DNA from: Oreohelix idahoensis
Taxonomy: Eukaryota; Mollusca; Gastropoda; Stylommatophora; Oreohelicidae
Assembly (NCBI GenBank): GCA_024509875.1
Contig: JAMPIV010019064.1
Span: 372,001-436,000 of the forward strand
Length of the DNA: 64,000 nt
Direction: 5' to 3'
In this document: piece after piece, positions 1 to 11,864 of the stretch
Layout of the letters: each line of letters opens with the position of its first letter
How positions within the stretch are numbered: position 1 is the stretch's first letter
Program-made: the position numbers and the translations under genes
Notes under the pieces: model-generated
The model's database searches: none
Seen by the model: the letters and a program-made list of their open reading frames with translations, nothing else
What the model was told of the DNA's origin: nothing

Positions 1-3000
1 TGAGAAGAAATATGAACTGGCTCAGAAGCCCAGTATAAACATTAGTCTTTAGCAACCGTTAGTGGGATTGGTATTACTGTTTATCTCTGATGGAACATGC
101 ACTGTCACACCAGTGTTACTTGAAAGAAAAAACCCCACGTGGTTAAAGATAGGAAATGTCTATGCTTCTCACAAGTATGTCTCTTTACTAAACGCCGGCA
201 AGTTGGGTTCACCCCAGTATTCACTGAATGAAGAAAAACAACATATAATATAATATACAGAATATGTACTCGTTATAACTTACATTGTAAACGACAAGCC
301 TACAGCTTGACTTATATTTAAAGCTTCCCGTGAAATAAGTTATATTAAAAAAACCCTCATCATGAATTAGGAATATCTGCGTATTTCCGTCACCACTCAT
401 GATGCATCTAGCATTTATAAGTTTGTTTAGAAAAATATACTCGACTGAGTAGTTAGCAGTTAAATTAAATTCATTATGGCTACATGTTTGTTACGCTAGA
501 AATATAATTTATTCTGCTTTCCTCTGTATGCGTCACTAGAAAATAATACAGACTTATAAATTAATTGCTCTGCACCAAATCTAACTAGGGAAATAAATAA
601 ACGATTAACCACTTTAAACATTTCGCAAAATACTAGATATACTAGATATAATATTTTACCTCAAACAGAACTACGTATCACAACGAAACTAAGAGACATC
701 ACTTATAAGTTTAAGTGTTCTAGAACGAAGTGACCACGTCTACTGTAAAATGGAGAATGAGTGAAGTAGTTTCAAACTCGGGCCAATATCTTAAAATTAG
801 ACAAAAGCCCCAACTTATTTCGCAAACGAAATAATCTCCCCTTGTACGTGTAAAACACCTTACGTCAACTAGAAGACACCCATGAACTGACACTTCTACT
901 TATTCACGCCTCACGCTGATCAGCATGCCGTAACTGCCATCAGTGACCGAGAGTGCGCGTGTCAGTTGCAAATCTCAGACAACCGTCTGCAGTGCATGGG
1001 CGATTTCCACACTCCGCCGGAGCTATTCTGACGAAAGCTCTCATAATTGCTGCAAAATGTAGACAATCCGTCTGCCGGCCATGTCTGGCGGAGTGAATTT
1101 TCACACCCCAGGCCCAGAAACTAAGCCGAAGAAACACCGTCCCAGGGGGAAACTGTAGACAGCTGTCTGCTGGGACGTGTTCTAACACTAATGTCAGTCC
1201 ACCCAGGGACTTCACGTCTTATGGAATAATTGCGTTACTAGTATTAGAAACGAAACAGGTAAACGTTAGGAATGAGGATGAAAATATTTTTCGCAAACGA
1301 ATGGATGCAAAAAAAATACAGGAAAAAGGTAAACTGCGATAATAAAATTAGAGAATATGGGTGAAGGAAAAAGAAGAGGATATAGGCAATCTATGATCCA
1401 AACTCCTGTGACAGTCCTTCACTTTTTCCCCAATAGCAGTATCTAACTTTGTAGTTGGACCAAACATATTAAATTTCATAAAATATCCTTACCACAATCA
1501 AGAAATATATAAACAAATGACGCTGATTTTGTGAAGAAATGGCCTCAGCTTCCTCCGAACTGCACAGACTGTGAATTTATTCTTTATTTAAGTTTAAAAT
1601 TAACACAACTGTTTTTTCAGCGTATCTGTATACAATTTTTAGTTCAACTGGCAATGAATAATCAAAGCCTTTACTAATATCTACCAGCACTAGCCAATCG
1701 TATCGTTCTACTACTTGAATTCAAATGCAGTTTGAATGAAAAACCCAAAATAATTTTGAATAACTGGTGGTCGATTGGCTAGTCTGCTCTAGTCATGCCA
1801 AATACAAAAGATATCACGTTTAGGATTACATTTCTCCTACCGTTTCCCTTTCCCATTCATACTCTGTTCACCTCAAGCCCTTCCTCTTGCGCGCATGTAT
1901 TTTTTCAAATAACTAACTTGTTTTAGTTACTTCAGAAATGCTACCACGAGGAGGAAATAAAACTGTCTGCGTGGTTATGCCTTGGCTGGCTTTTTCGCAG
2001 TGTGAATATATGCGTTGCAGACTGTGTCATCGAAGCGGGGTAGACGGGGCGGGTTTAAGAATTGCGTTACTAGTTAGCATTGTATCGTGTAATATTACCA
2101 AAAAATGTAAGGATTCCTACTAATTTTGCTACAAAGTTGACAGAAAGTGTTACTTCAGATAGCTATATTGCGGCACTCTTCCGCCAATAGTTAATTGTAA
2201 GGCTAGACTACAAAGTGTATACAGCAGATTGGGCAAAGTTAAATATTAGTAGTGTTTCTCGAAAACGAAACTAAAGCGTGTCAGACTTTTTCCGTGAAAT
2301 CGTTCTCTAGGCTTAGCACTGTGCAAAAAGCAGCGGTGCTGGCTTCGAAGATGCCAACCGTCAGACACATGCGGGCTAATGTATTTATTATCGTTTTATG
2401 CCTAAATCATACTGAATTGAGCGTTTATTCTCGCATATTTTGCTACACTTAGTTCCTTTGCGTTTGCTTCTTAGATTTATCCGACTCAGGTGTAAATGAC
2501 AGTTGAGTCTCTACCTCTTCTATGATTTGAGCTCTAGGCCTATATGGGCATTTAAGAACTCCGTTTCATTTCTTATAACTTCAGCTCGTTCTTCCGACAT
2601 TTAGGCATTTCTGGCCTAACGGTTTTATTCTGAAAAATGAAAAAGTCACACGAAGCTGTACTTACAGGTAATTATGAATTCCCAACTTATTAAAACTATT
2701 ATCTGCTTCACACAGAGTTGATATCTTGATAACTTCAAGACCAGCAGTTAGATGGACTAGGGCTACGTCCGTACAAACTGGCTTCTGTAGATCAACTGAT
2801 TTCGGATATCGAAATCTGCCATCGCAGAGTGGTGCGCGCTTTTACCACCTTCCTGGTTGGTTAATCTAATAATTCTTTATTTATTTTATTGGGTCTCATA
2901 TGCCTACCGATGTAGGGTCTCGGCTATTCCGATTTACGTCATCGGTTGCTGAGCAACTCCCGCCAAAAAATAGCGTTGAGTCGCTATTTAACCTAGTTTC

Positions 3001-3165
3001 AGTTTCAGTCTGATACTAGCGTAACTCGAGTCTTTATTTCAATAAAACCTCGTAACTGTTCTTCCTAATCTAACTTATAACTATTAGCACGAATGATGCT
3101 ATGGTATCAGTAGTAGGCCTTCCGGTGACATTATGTTATTACGTACCTTTTACGACAGTAGTGGT
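1..3165. other. AT-rich intergenic or intronic DNA, nothing recognised
   Basis: Only short open frames without recognisable motifs. A segment near 2905-3110 has a TATA-like stretch, an AATAAA and a TG start reminiscent of a solo LTR, but no second LTR or duplication was found. If the GPCR continues leftwards, this is intron or holds an unrecognised part of that gene. Confidence 0.4.
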
Positions 3166-3169
3166 AAAA

Positions 3170-3300
3170 AAGTACAAGGCAACTAAGATGATGCTGTGCT
3201 GAAACCACCACTACAACAGTATGAGAATGGTTGGTGCAGGCTTCCTGCTGCAAGGTCACCACTTGAAGTGGTGAGGCTCCATGCTCCATAACGAACGAAA
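3170..3300 (-). repeat. R1 interspersed repeat, partial copy
   Basis: Contains the hallmark words 'caggcttcctgc' and 'ctccatgctccata' found in other R1 copies at 4.4, 8.3 and 61.8 kb. It is in minus orientation, taking the copy ending in 'attctttctttgtctc' as plus. Confidence 0.5.
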
Positions 3301-3310
3301 ATGAAAATGA

Positions 3311-3420
3311 TTTTTAAAAAAAATCTAAAACTGGACAATTGCATGGCTTCATCAAGGTTGTTTAGTTTTTAAAAAAAATCTAAAACTGGACAATTACATG
3401 GCTTCATCAAGGTTGTTTAG
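3311..3420. repeat. Tandem duplication, about 55 bp x 2
   Basis: Two nearly identical units of about 55 bp, each with a run of A, then 'ctggacaatt' and 'ggcttcatcaaggttg', differing at about one base. The near identity points to a recent duplication. A T-run follows. Confidence 0.85.
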
Positions 3421-3639
3421 TTTTTTTTTTTTTTAATTAGTTCTTTTTATTAGTTCTTTGTCACCCTTCACGAGCAAGGACCAAGGCTGTAGTTGACAAT
3501 TTTGTAGGAAGCTTGCGCACAAGCACTTAAATTTCTCTTGCAGTGGTGGTTCTAGTTGTAGCTTGTTTTATATTCTAAGTTTCTAGCCCTATGCACATAT
3601 CCACATTGATCGGCCTCCTGTGAGCCATATATTATTCCC

Positions 3640-3770
3640 GGAGGGGGGGGGGGGGGTGTCTGAAGAGATAAAGAAAGAATTGGGCTACTGTTCCATCAAC
3701 CATGACGTAAAAGGCCACTAATATGATGTGGTGCATTGGACTGGTAACCTCATCAGGTAAAAATATTGGT
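3640..3770 (-). repeat. R1 interspersed repeat copy, preceded by a G-run
   Basis: Carries 'tctgaagagataaagaaag', 'catgacgtaaaaggccacta' and 'ggtaacctcatca', the reverse-complement order of the plus-strand R1 copies. A run of about 11 G sits just before it. Confidence 0.55.
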
Positions 3771-4439
3771 ATATGTTACGTGTCTTTTATCTTGATAATG
3801 TTAATATTTAATGACAGGAGGGTTCCTGTAGGCTAAGTTCACTTCTAGGGTAGCAAACGTATCAGACACCGAAACAAGCCAACTTTAATCACCCTTTTTT
3901 GAGCCACATGGACGAAGTGGACAGTATACATTTTTTATTAACACTTCACGCTGCTCCAAATTGAATACATTTCAGTTCAATATACAAATGACATATTATA
4001 TGCAGTCGTCGATATAACTTTATGCAGCCCGTTCATGTCTGGAACGCTGTCCTTTTCATTTTTAACATTTTCATAAATTTCTTCACACTCGACACTGAGC
4101 AGATATACTCCCTGTAAATGCTAATAACTGGATATACCTCACAGAAGATCTTGATGTATTAGTGATGGAATAACGTAGGGATGTACAATAAATATTCAGG
4201 AGCTCAAACACATGCGTCCAGTCGCCATGACACACAATGGTAAAGACCTTGCAGACAATCTCCTCACTTCTGCAGTTTTTTGTTTCACGTCTGCCAGAAC
4301 AACCATATCGGCATGACGTCACTTCCTGTATTAATAAATGACTCCGTATAAACTAAACAAACAAGGAGCCCTTTCGAGCTAACCATAATACCGACACAAT
4401 CGTTATGAATTTTAATCATAACTATAGTAACCACCATTG

Positions 4440-4530
4440 TTGAGGCATATGCTTTTACGCAAGCTGTCTGCAAAGGGGCCAGAGGTAGTTGTGACTCCAT
4501 GCTCCATAAGACGTGAACAAAAGTTGATGA
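4440..4530 (-). repeat. R1 fragment
   Basis: Short piece with 'gtgactccatgctccata', matching the end of R1 at 8350-8400. It lies 70 bp from a plus-strand R1 copy, giving a divergent pair. Confidence 0.45.
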
Positions 4531-4599
4531 TGCCATCTAAGACATGTCTGAGTGAGCAGTTATCCTGTCACTCTCGATTGTTATCGTCATCCTCATCTA

Positions 4600-4825
4600 C
4601 ATTTTCCTTTTCACTCCATATGGAGCATGGACCCACCATTGCAGCTGGTCCCCTTACAGAAAGCCTGCACACATCATTCGCGCGTTCTTGTAGCAGTGGT
4701 TTCAGTGGCAAGTTGTTTTATATGATGAAATTGCCAGTCTCAAGCACAATCTCATACTAGTCACCTTGCCTGAGGGAGCATTAGTCATATTCTTTCTTTG
4801 TCTCATGAGATAAACCCCGGGAACT
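4600..4825 (+). repeat. R1 interspersed repeat, near-complete copy
   Basis: One of the best-preserved copies. In order it has 'ttcactccatatggagcatg', 'cagctggtccccttacag', 'aagcctgcac', 'gtagcagtggtttcagtgg', a gap-rich 'ttgccag..ctc' segment, 'gcctgagggagca' and 'attctttctttgtctc', and ends near 'cccgggaact'. No ORF with domain character is conserved between copies. Confidence 0.65.
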
Positions 4826-4869
4826 AGACGGGGCGGTCGTGATGGTCCTACATTTAAATAACAAAGTCA

Positions 4870-6285
4870 GTCCACAGTGGGGAGGATGTTGTTGTCACTG
4901 TTGTTTTGTGTTGTTTTTTCATTATTCATGCAGACACGATAATTTATAGTCTTAGAGTTCCTTTCTTGATGACTATGGCTTCGAACTAGAAACCGCTGAT
5001 CTAAATGTGAACGCGCTGTGGATTTAAACAAATTAGGCTTAGAAACTCTATTCGCAAATGGCAATGTTTGCCTGTTTACGCCTGAAACTAGGTCAGGCAG
5101 GAGTAACTTCGATACAGGCACACCACAGGATGTTTTGTTTAAGCTATTGTTGTCACGGTGGCAATAATTAATTACACAATCTTGGAAGTTTGTATTGAGA
5201 GATGCGTTTGATGTATTTTCCCGACACGCCACGATTTGATAAGATGTGTTATTTGTCTCATCTGTAATTGTATTGTTGATATCGCCTTGTGGCGATGGGA
5301 ATGTGTTATTCCTAGAAGACTGGGTATTACTATGACGCTCATCTGGTGTGAATCGGCGTTGATTTCGCGACTGCACGTAACTAACGTTGTCATGGCTAGT
5401 ATTATGTAGCTGAGTCCTGTTCGAGACATGCTCATGAATATCAAATTTATATTTCAGGCTTCCTAATGCTTCTAGCTCTTCACTTCTACTGCTAAGATAA
5501 TTAGAAGATGTTGGTCTTGTTGGAGAGTCACTACTGGAATGTCGTATGACATGTTTACATGAAAATGAGGCTGATCTTTGCGTTCTATTATGTCGCGACT
5601 TACGGAAAATATTTTCTTGCCAGGTCGTGCCGTTGACTATAAGAGATGAAGGTGATGTTTCTCCTGGTTCTTGTCGGTTCTCTGATTTGGAAGCGCAGGC
5701 AAAACTACTAACCTCGATGTGAGCGACTTTCGTCACAGACAGAGGTGAACAATTAGAAAGAAGATCTGAACTACTGCCATGAAGTTCAGATGCTTTTTGG
5801 AGCAGTGACTGAAGCGGAAGAACAGCTGAATTTTCCGGAGAAGTAGTTAGGTGGAAGCAGTTTGTATTCTCAAGTGAAGACACGTCATCAGCTAGAAGCG
5901 ACGCCGGCCGAGGAAGCAAAACCTGGGGAGGCCGACGATATTCGAACCCTTCTGCTTGAGTTATGGGAACTCGTCCTGAATGAAGAGCATTCCCATATGT
6001 CTACTGTGCGTTACTGGAGCACCTGGCCTTCTGCTTGTCCATAACTTTCGCCCAATACGAAAGTGACTTGCGCTGAGCACAAGCAGGGGCAGCAGATACA
6101 TGAAGACGAAATTCAGGCTTGTGTCTAGCTGCAGGATTGCGTCAGCCTGAATGCGGCTGCACAATCTGGTCTGTCCTGTTATATGCCAAGGGGGAAATTC
6201 ATCAAAAATGACGATTCTTGGCGCCATTATAGCAAGAGATAAGACCCATGTCAAGCATATTACAGACACAGTTTTCTTGATTGTC
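4870..6285 (-). CDS. Class A GPCR, exon 3: TM4, ECL2, TM5 and long ICL3 (one frameshift)
   Basis: The acceptor is a minus-strand AG at 6286-6287, and the first base completes an Arg codon begun in exon 2 (phase 2). Joined to exons 1-2, TM4 holds W191 and P200, ECL2 holds C220 (the usual partner of the TM3 Cys) and TM5 holds P244. TM5 ends in a basic stretch 'FRIGRKLW'. The frame then needs one extra base at the G-run (5992-5994 on plus) to enter the next frame, which stays open for about 370 codons rich in Ser, Asn and Thr until a stop at 4867-4869. I read that as a very long third intracellular loop. The missing base may be an assembly error or a real lesion. TM6 and TM7 are absent, so a donor must lie somewhere before the stop, but I could not place it; the left boundary given is only the open-frame limit. 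Confidence 0.8.
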
Positions 6286-6449
6286 CTGTTTTGAAAAAGA
6301 GAAGACTTTAATTAATTTATTTATTTTTATTTAAAGAAAACAATTATTCTGATAACGTTTTTTTAAATGTTGTCCTACCCAGAAAACAGCGCACTAGTCA
6401 AAGCGCGTTTTCGACTCAAATGTTAATGCTGTCCTATTGTATGGCTCTC

Positions 6450-6732
6450 AATCATTGAGAACAGCAAAAACGACGACCAGAAAGATAAAGGCATCATAAA
6501 GAGATGATTGTGCAGAAAAGAAGAAAAGAGCACCCATGGGATTTAGTGGAAAGAACCCAGCAAATATTAGTGAAATATGATGCGAGGAGAAAACGCTGGC
6601 ACAAACACTGAGAAAACCAGTTGGTGGCCTTGGAAGGAAGTCCTAGTTTTGGAATCCCCAGCGTAAGAGAAACAAAGGACGACTAAAAATACACGCAGAC
6701 GGCAATTAGACATGGACAATTAGGGTGTAAAG
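6450..6732 (+). pseudogene. Decayed 3' end of a LINE ORF
   Basis: The translated plus strand contains a 'KRNKGRLK'-like stretch followed by 'KALKDIDSMSLDRQT' and 'LVEG', with stops. This resembles the GRPK...W...DR...LVE tail of LINE reverse-transcriptase ORFs, as in the copies at 12.2 and 62.7 kb. Its last part is the sequence amplified in the minisatellite that follows. Confidence 0.45.
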
Positions 6733-7355
6733 AAGGCATTGAAAGACATTGACAGTATGTCACTGGACAGACAGACTGTACTAGTACTTGTTGAAGGCAT
6801 TGAAAGACATTGACAGTATGGCACTGGACAGACAGACAGACTGTACTAGTACTTGTTGAAGGCATTGAAAGACATTGACAGTATGGCACTGGACAGACAG
6901 ACTGGACGAGTACTTGTTGAAGGCATGGAAAGACCTTGACAGTATGTCACTGGACAGACAGACTGTACTAGTACTTGTTGAAGGCATGGAAAGACCTTGA
7001 CAGTATGTCACTGGACAGACAGACTGTACTAGTACTTGTTGAAGGCATTGAAAGACATTGACAGTATGGCACTGGACAGACTGACTCTACTAGTACTTGT
7101 TGAAGGCATTGAAAGACATTGACAGTATGGCACTGGACAGACTGACTCTACTAGTACTTGTTGAAGGCATTGAAAGACATTGACAGTATGGCACTGGACA
7201 GACTGACTCTACTAGTACTTGTTGAAGGCATTGAAAGACATTGACAGTATGTCACTGGACAGACAGACTGGACGAGTACTTATTGAAGGCATGGAAAGAC
7301 ATTGACAGTATGTCACTGGACAGACAGACTGTACTAGTACTTGTTGAAGGCATGT
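6733..7355. repeat. 61-bp minisatellite, about 10 units, in GPCR intron 2
   Basis: Units begin at 6733, 6794, 6859, 6920, 6981, 7042, 7103, 7164, 7225, 7286 and 7347 (partial). The period is 61 bp except one 65-bp unit with an extra 'agac'. Each unit runs 'aaggcattgaaagacattg'...'ctagtacttgttg'. Three consecutive units share a 'gactctact' variant and others share 'tggacgag', so amplification came in steps. The repeat creates apparent ORFs on the minus strand that are not genes. Confidence 0.95.
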
Positions 7356-7660
7356 ACTCCATGTCTGGTTCTTGTATTCACTTCCACATTAGTAATCTTG
7401 TCATACCACTTTAATCCGTCTATTCTAAGCAAGCACCCATTTATGAAAGCCTGTAGCTTTTGGTTGTTGTTTTTGTTGTTCTCCATGTTTCAGAGCCATA
7501 CAATAGAACTGGCTTGTTTTGTTGACTTTGTCCCCTTAATAATGCTAAGATGTTCAGTATCTATTCTTTTTTTTTTTTTTGTTGGTCGTCCTATATCTAA
7601 CTTTCAGTTGATTTTTCCTGTTGTCACAGTGTATCCAGACTTTTCTCATTATCATTTTCC
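7348..7660 (-). pseudogene. LINE reverse-transcriptase fragment, C-terminal part
   Basis: The minus-strand translation includes 'WYDKITNVEVNTRTRHG' preceded by 'KLQAFINGCLLRIDGLK'. These match the conserved region after the RT fingers of LINEs ('...FxxxCLRxIlxixWyDkitN'). Stops and a poly-T run break the frame. It lies in GPCR intron 2 in the same orientation as the gene. Confidence 0.65.
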
Positions 7661-7689
7661 TTAACTCTTTTATGGACCTTAAAACCGCC

Positions 7690-7865
7690 ATTAGAGCTGA
7701 TCCTTTTGCATAAACTGTGCACCAAAGCATTCACGTTTTATCGCAGAGGTTGTTTCTGTAGCGATGTTTTACGTGATGAGGTTGCCAGCCGCATGAACAT
7801 CCACATATTAGTTGTCTGTTGTACTCTGAGGAAGCATTTGACATATTCTTTCTTTGTCTCACCAG
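7690..7865 (+). repeat. R1 interspersed repeat copy, left of GPCR exon 2
   Basis: Contains 'gtttctgtagcgatg', 'gtgatgaggttgccagcc', 'catattagttg' and 'attctttctttgtctc' in the plus order of the family. With the minus-strand copy at 8240-8400 it forms an inverted pair around exon 2. Confidence 0.65.
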
Positions 7866-8003
7866 TGTAGTTTCAGAGGGAGACGCTGTATTGCGTGGAG
7901 AGAAGCATGAGACTGGCCTCCAACATTGTAAGAGTGGTAGATGAGTTATTTGAGAGTGAACGAGGACGAAGAAAAAGTTATCTGTAACTATTTGTAAGCG
8001 TAC

Positions 8004-8121
8004 CTGAAAGCATGAGACCTCAACGGATGGACGACGGCGATGTAGCGGTCAAATCCTGTAGCCACGATGGTCAAAACACTCACAGACATGCTAACAGACA
8101 TTATGTAGTTTTCCAGTTTAC
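8004..8121 (-). CDS. Class A GPCR, exon 2: TM3 and the DRY motif
   Basis: A 118-bp exon. The acceptor follows a pyrimidine tract ending 'cttcaccggcag' on the minus strand, and the donor is 'ttcag|gtacgc'. The first two bases complete a Cys codon whose first base is the last base of exon 1, giving the conserved TM3 cysteine (C139). The exon encodes residues 140-177, including 'SVSVLTIVATGFDRYIAVV', with D163-R164-Y165 as the G-protein-coupling motif and 'HPL' in ICL2. The exon is too short to stand out as an ORF and was found by matching TM3. Phases 1 (left) and 2 (right) agree with the neighbouring exons. The Ser-rich TM3 and 'DRYIAVVHPL' suggest a peptide receptor, but the ligand class is not resolved. 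Confidence 0.92.
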
Positions 8122-8239
8122 CTGCCGGTGAAGACAGAAAAAGTTCTGGAATTTTGTACAGTTTAATTCCGATATCAGTTTTGTAAAATCATTATCCCCA
8201 CACTCACAGTCCCGTGTAGATTCCAAAGGAGACGAAGAA

Positions 8240-8400
8240 ACATTAGGGTTACTGCTCCGTGTTGTGCAAAGGCTTGCAACCTCATCATGTAAACAAAATT
8301 GCTACAGAAACCGCAGCTGCAAGAACATAGACTTCCATCAAAGTGACTAGTTGTGGTGGTGACTCCATGCTCCATAGGGAGTGAAAAGGGAAATACATTA
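8240..8400 (-). repeat. R1 interspersed repeat copy, right of GPCR exon 2
   Basis: Contains 'ggcttgcaacctcatcatgt', 'gctacagaaaccgcagctgc' and 'gtgactccatgctccatagg', the reverse complement of the plus-order family words. Confidence 0.65.
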
Positions 8401-8429
8401 ATCACAGTTTTCTCCACCAGTATCATATT

Positions 8430-11400
8430 ATCGTCACTCTCCCAGCATAATTATCACCACTTGTCATGTGTTGTAAACACACTGCCTAGTTACGATAGAA
8501 GAAGGGGAAGTGTGTCAGCCAATCAAAAGTCGCGAAGCGCTGCTGACGAACGATTTATAATGGCGTTCTGCAAGGGGGATGAAAGTGTGTTTGTAATAAA
8601 ATGGATTCGTGTATAGTGCAAGCGAATGCAGTAACAGAAAGTATTGACAGTGATTTCATTTTTTGGAGGATAAGACCAGCTTTATTCAGTTCAATGGAAT
8701 AATTACTGTGAGCTTTACTTTTGGAGAAAATTGAAGGTAAAGGTGCCAGCATGATAAAACCTGCTGTGGCGTCGTCTTTCATAAATTGCTAAAAATCGAA
8801 ATTGAAACCAAGTATGGAAAACTGCATATAGAAAGAAATCATAAATTATGTAAAGTGGAAGGAGATGTATCAAAAGGTCATGTATGCCAGGGTTGAGATG
8901 CGGGAAGAAGATTTCTTAAACCCAGCTCACACAAACTCGCTCGAGACTGCAAAAGACACAGGCCAAAAATAAGCTGCAAAGCAGTGCTTTCCGATACGTC
9001 CGAACTCGACCTATAAAAAGGAGCAGCGGCCTATTCAAAGGACACACACACACAGTAGATAGATACCTGTTTTGTCTCGCTATTCTTAATCAGAACTGAT
9101 CCATGTATCATTCATATACATGAAAACATCTGTACACACTCATTCATGAACACATAGGCTTGTGGGCCCCATAACCAAAGGTAAGCCACATGTCCAATAT
9201 TGTCCTCAGGTTTATATGTGTCATCATACATCAGAGGTCTCAAATCCAGATCAATAAGTGCTTCCTGAACCAACACAGGAGGATAAGATATTGTCATCAA
9301 GATTTCAGCCATCAGTGTTTGGTGGTCTAGAGCAAGACCTTCAATCAATATTACTGTGTATTCTCATTGAGAACAGTCATAGACTTTAAAGATAAGTACT
9401 ATGTATAACCAAAGTCATGCAACCAGTGTGAACAGTCAAAGCCAAGTGATTATTGTTTTATGATGATAAACAGTCTTGAATAATAGACAAGAGACTATAG
9501 TGATAAAGGAACATTGGATGGACTTTTATAGCTTAAATTGAAGGTTCCACAAAGGACTTTTAATTAGTTATTGAATATAACTCAGCAATCATTCAATTTT
9601 GTAATTAATTCTATTCATTCAATTTCATCATTTCACCCTTCATAATTGCACAAGAAGAACAAAAGATGGATGTAAATAATAAATGATTCATTAATTGTAA
9701 AACTCTGACTTATCAATTTTATATTCTTGAATTTTGAGTTTTACTGAACTGTTTGATTGTCATAAGTAAGTTACATAGCGGGGGTGGCACCTTAGGCTCT
9801 AACTTGTATCTAAAGTAGAGACCTTCACAGCCGTGACTATCCTGTGATACCAGTGCTCTTCTCTGACACTGGGTCTACATTCTTTTCAGACAGAATTCTA
9901 TTTCTGTTCTTTCAGAACTACTACTGACACTACACTCATAAAAACATTTCGCTACACCACTGTCATATAATTATCATCATCATCACTTTTACATTATTAT
10001 CGCTGTTATCACTGCTGTCATCAGTATTGCTATTAAGATAATAAAATAACTCGAAACATACACATTTGAAATCATACATCATCTTATACAAGAGAATGAT
10101 GGGAATGTAGCAGTAAACATATGTGCATTATGGAGTATTGTCACATATATATGTAAATAGTGCAGCAGTGTCCCGTCCACCTTGCTTCCCCATCTTAGGT
10201 TTATAATCTTTGCGACGCAAAAACATGCAATTCGCGGACGAAATTCACTGACTGTAGACTCACCTATTTAGCCACGCCTATATTTTTCTGCTTTCACGAG
10301 CTTGCGAGTTTGTTTACATACGTTCGAAACTGTCATTCATTCAGGTGAGCGTAGAACGCTCGTCTAACAGAAGTTCTCACGCCAGCTGAGCAGTCGGTAT
10401 TACGATGACTGGCAGATTGCACGTGCCCAAAACACGTGGAAGGTAAACAGCTTTGAAGTTCTCTACAAGGGGAAGCAAATCCTGTGATGTTGTACATACA
10501 GGGAGACAATCGCTGATATCAGAAGCCTTTGTTGTCGATTGGCAACGTCGAACAGAGGGACCGTAGAATTCTTCATCTCGGGAGTCGAACGAGTTGATTT
10601 TCCTGATATGGACGAAGGCGCAATTAGTAAAAATAACAGCTTTTCCGTATATGTACTCCGTCCTTCCAAAGTCAGTTTATCTAGTTGCTTCAGAATTTTT
10701 GGAAATATCTAGCTCGCCATTATAGAGCCATTGTAACAAGTGGATTAGTAGATTCCGTGGAGATTGTTTCATTTTTCTAATTTGCGGTAATATATATTAG
10801 CATTTAAGTGATTTAATGTGTTAAGTTCCTCATTATAATTCACTGGAATTTTCTGTGTGTTAATTGCCTAACGTATTAAATAACATATAGCTAATTTTTC
10901 CAGCTGTAATGTAAAGTTAATCACTCGCTTTTACCCAGAAAGAGATGTTTTAATTGACTAATAAATACACTAGGCGACTGACTATTGACGGAATATAATA
11001 TTTACTTCTAATTCCTTACATGTAATTGTGTAAGTGACTAGTGTAATATCATGTGGCGAAACAAATAGCTAGTAATGACAAGCGATATTTGTAAAGCAGT
11101 CAATAATTAAATTAACACTGATATTGTGCGCTGAGAGTTTACCGGGGGAGGAGGGGAAAGGCGCATACCTTAAACCCAAATCCGTCCCAGGTGGGCGAAG
11201 CGCGATAAGATAGGCTAAGACACGTATGCTTTTAATTTAATTAAATGACGGAGTGGATATGAGATCTTACCTTGCGCGTGATAGGATAGAATATTGATAT
11301 TGTGATTAAATGTTTTGTTTTCTCCTAAATTTAGTACTGATCACAAACCAGCCTGCCAGCAGTCTAGGTCTAAGTCTAAATACAACCAGTAACAATTCTT

Positions 11401-11850
11401 AGTCTTTATCGGGTCTTCGATGTTGACCTGTGCCGTCCTCTTGCTTTACCCAGAGAGAGAGAGAGAGAGTCCAAACCTATAGACAATAAGAATAAATTAT
11501 AAACCGGAGACAACAAATATCCAGATTTTTTTCCATTCAGTTATATCAGCCCGCTGTGTCAAAATATCTATACATAACATTGTTCCCGATTACTGACCAG
11601 TGTGTTGTCAAGTGGATTTATCCAGAAAGATTTACCCACCAGACATTTCTTTAACTATTGGAAGTACTAACTACTGTCCACTGTGAACACTAGATCCTGG
11701 TAATTATTTTGCTACCTGAACTACGTATCTGAAGTGACATTATCATATCCAATAATCACCACCAATGTAAGCGTTCCCCATTAGGAGGATTAATTATTCG
11801 TGGAGGAACTGGGGCTCACTTCGGCGAAGCACAACACTGGATTTTGTTAC
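8430..11850. other. Intronic DNA, nothing clear
   Basis: AT-rich sequence in GPCR intron 1 with short unsupported ORFs, a CA microsatellite near 9042 and a GA run near 11455. The 78-codon minus-strand frame at 9112-9348 has an ordinary amino-acid mix but no motif I recognise. Confidence 0.4.
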
Positions 11851-11864
11851 ATGTACCCCGATGA

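Noticed and set aside
2905..3110. Possible solo LTR (TG start, TATA-like, AATAAA)
   Set aside because: No duplication, no internal retroviral sequence and no second copy seen; too weak to list as an element.
6683..7011. Overlapping minus-strand ORFs with repeated Cys/Ser-rich segments, looking like secreted toxins
   Set aside because: They arise from the 61-bp minisatellite; the period is not a multiple of three and the frame drifts.
9112..9348. A 78-codon minus-strand frame with ordinary composition, possibly an exon
   Set aside because: No recognisable domain and no convincing flanking splice sites or continuing exons.
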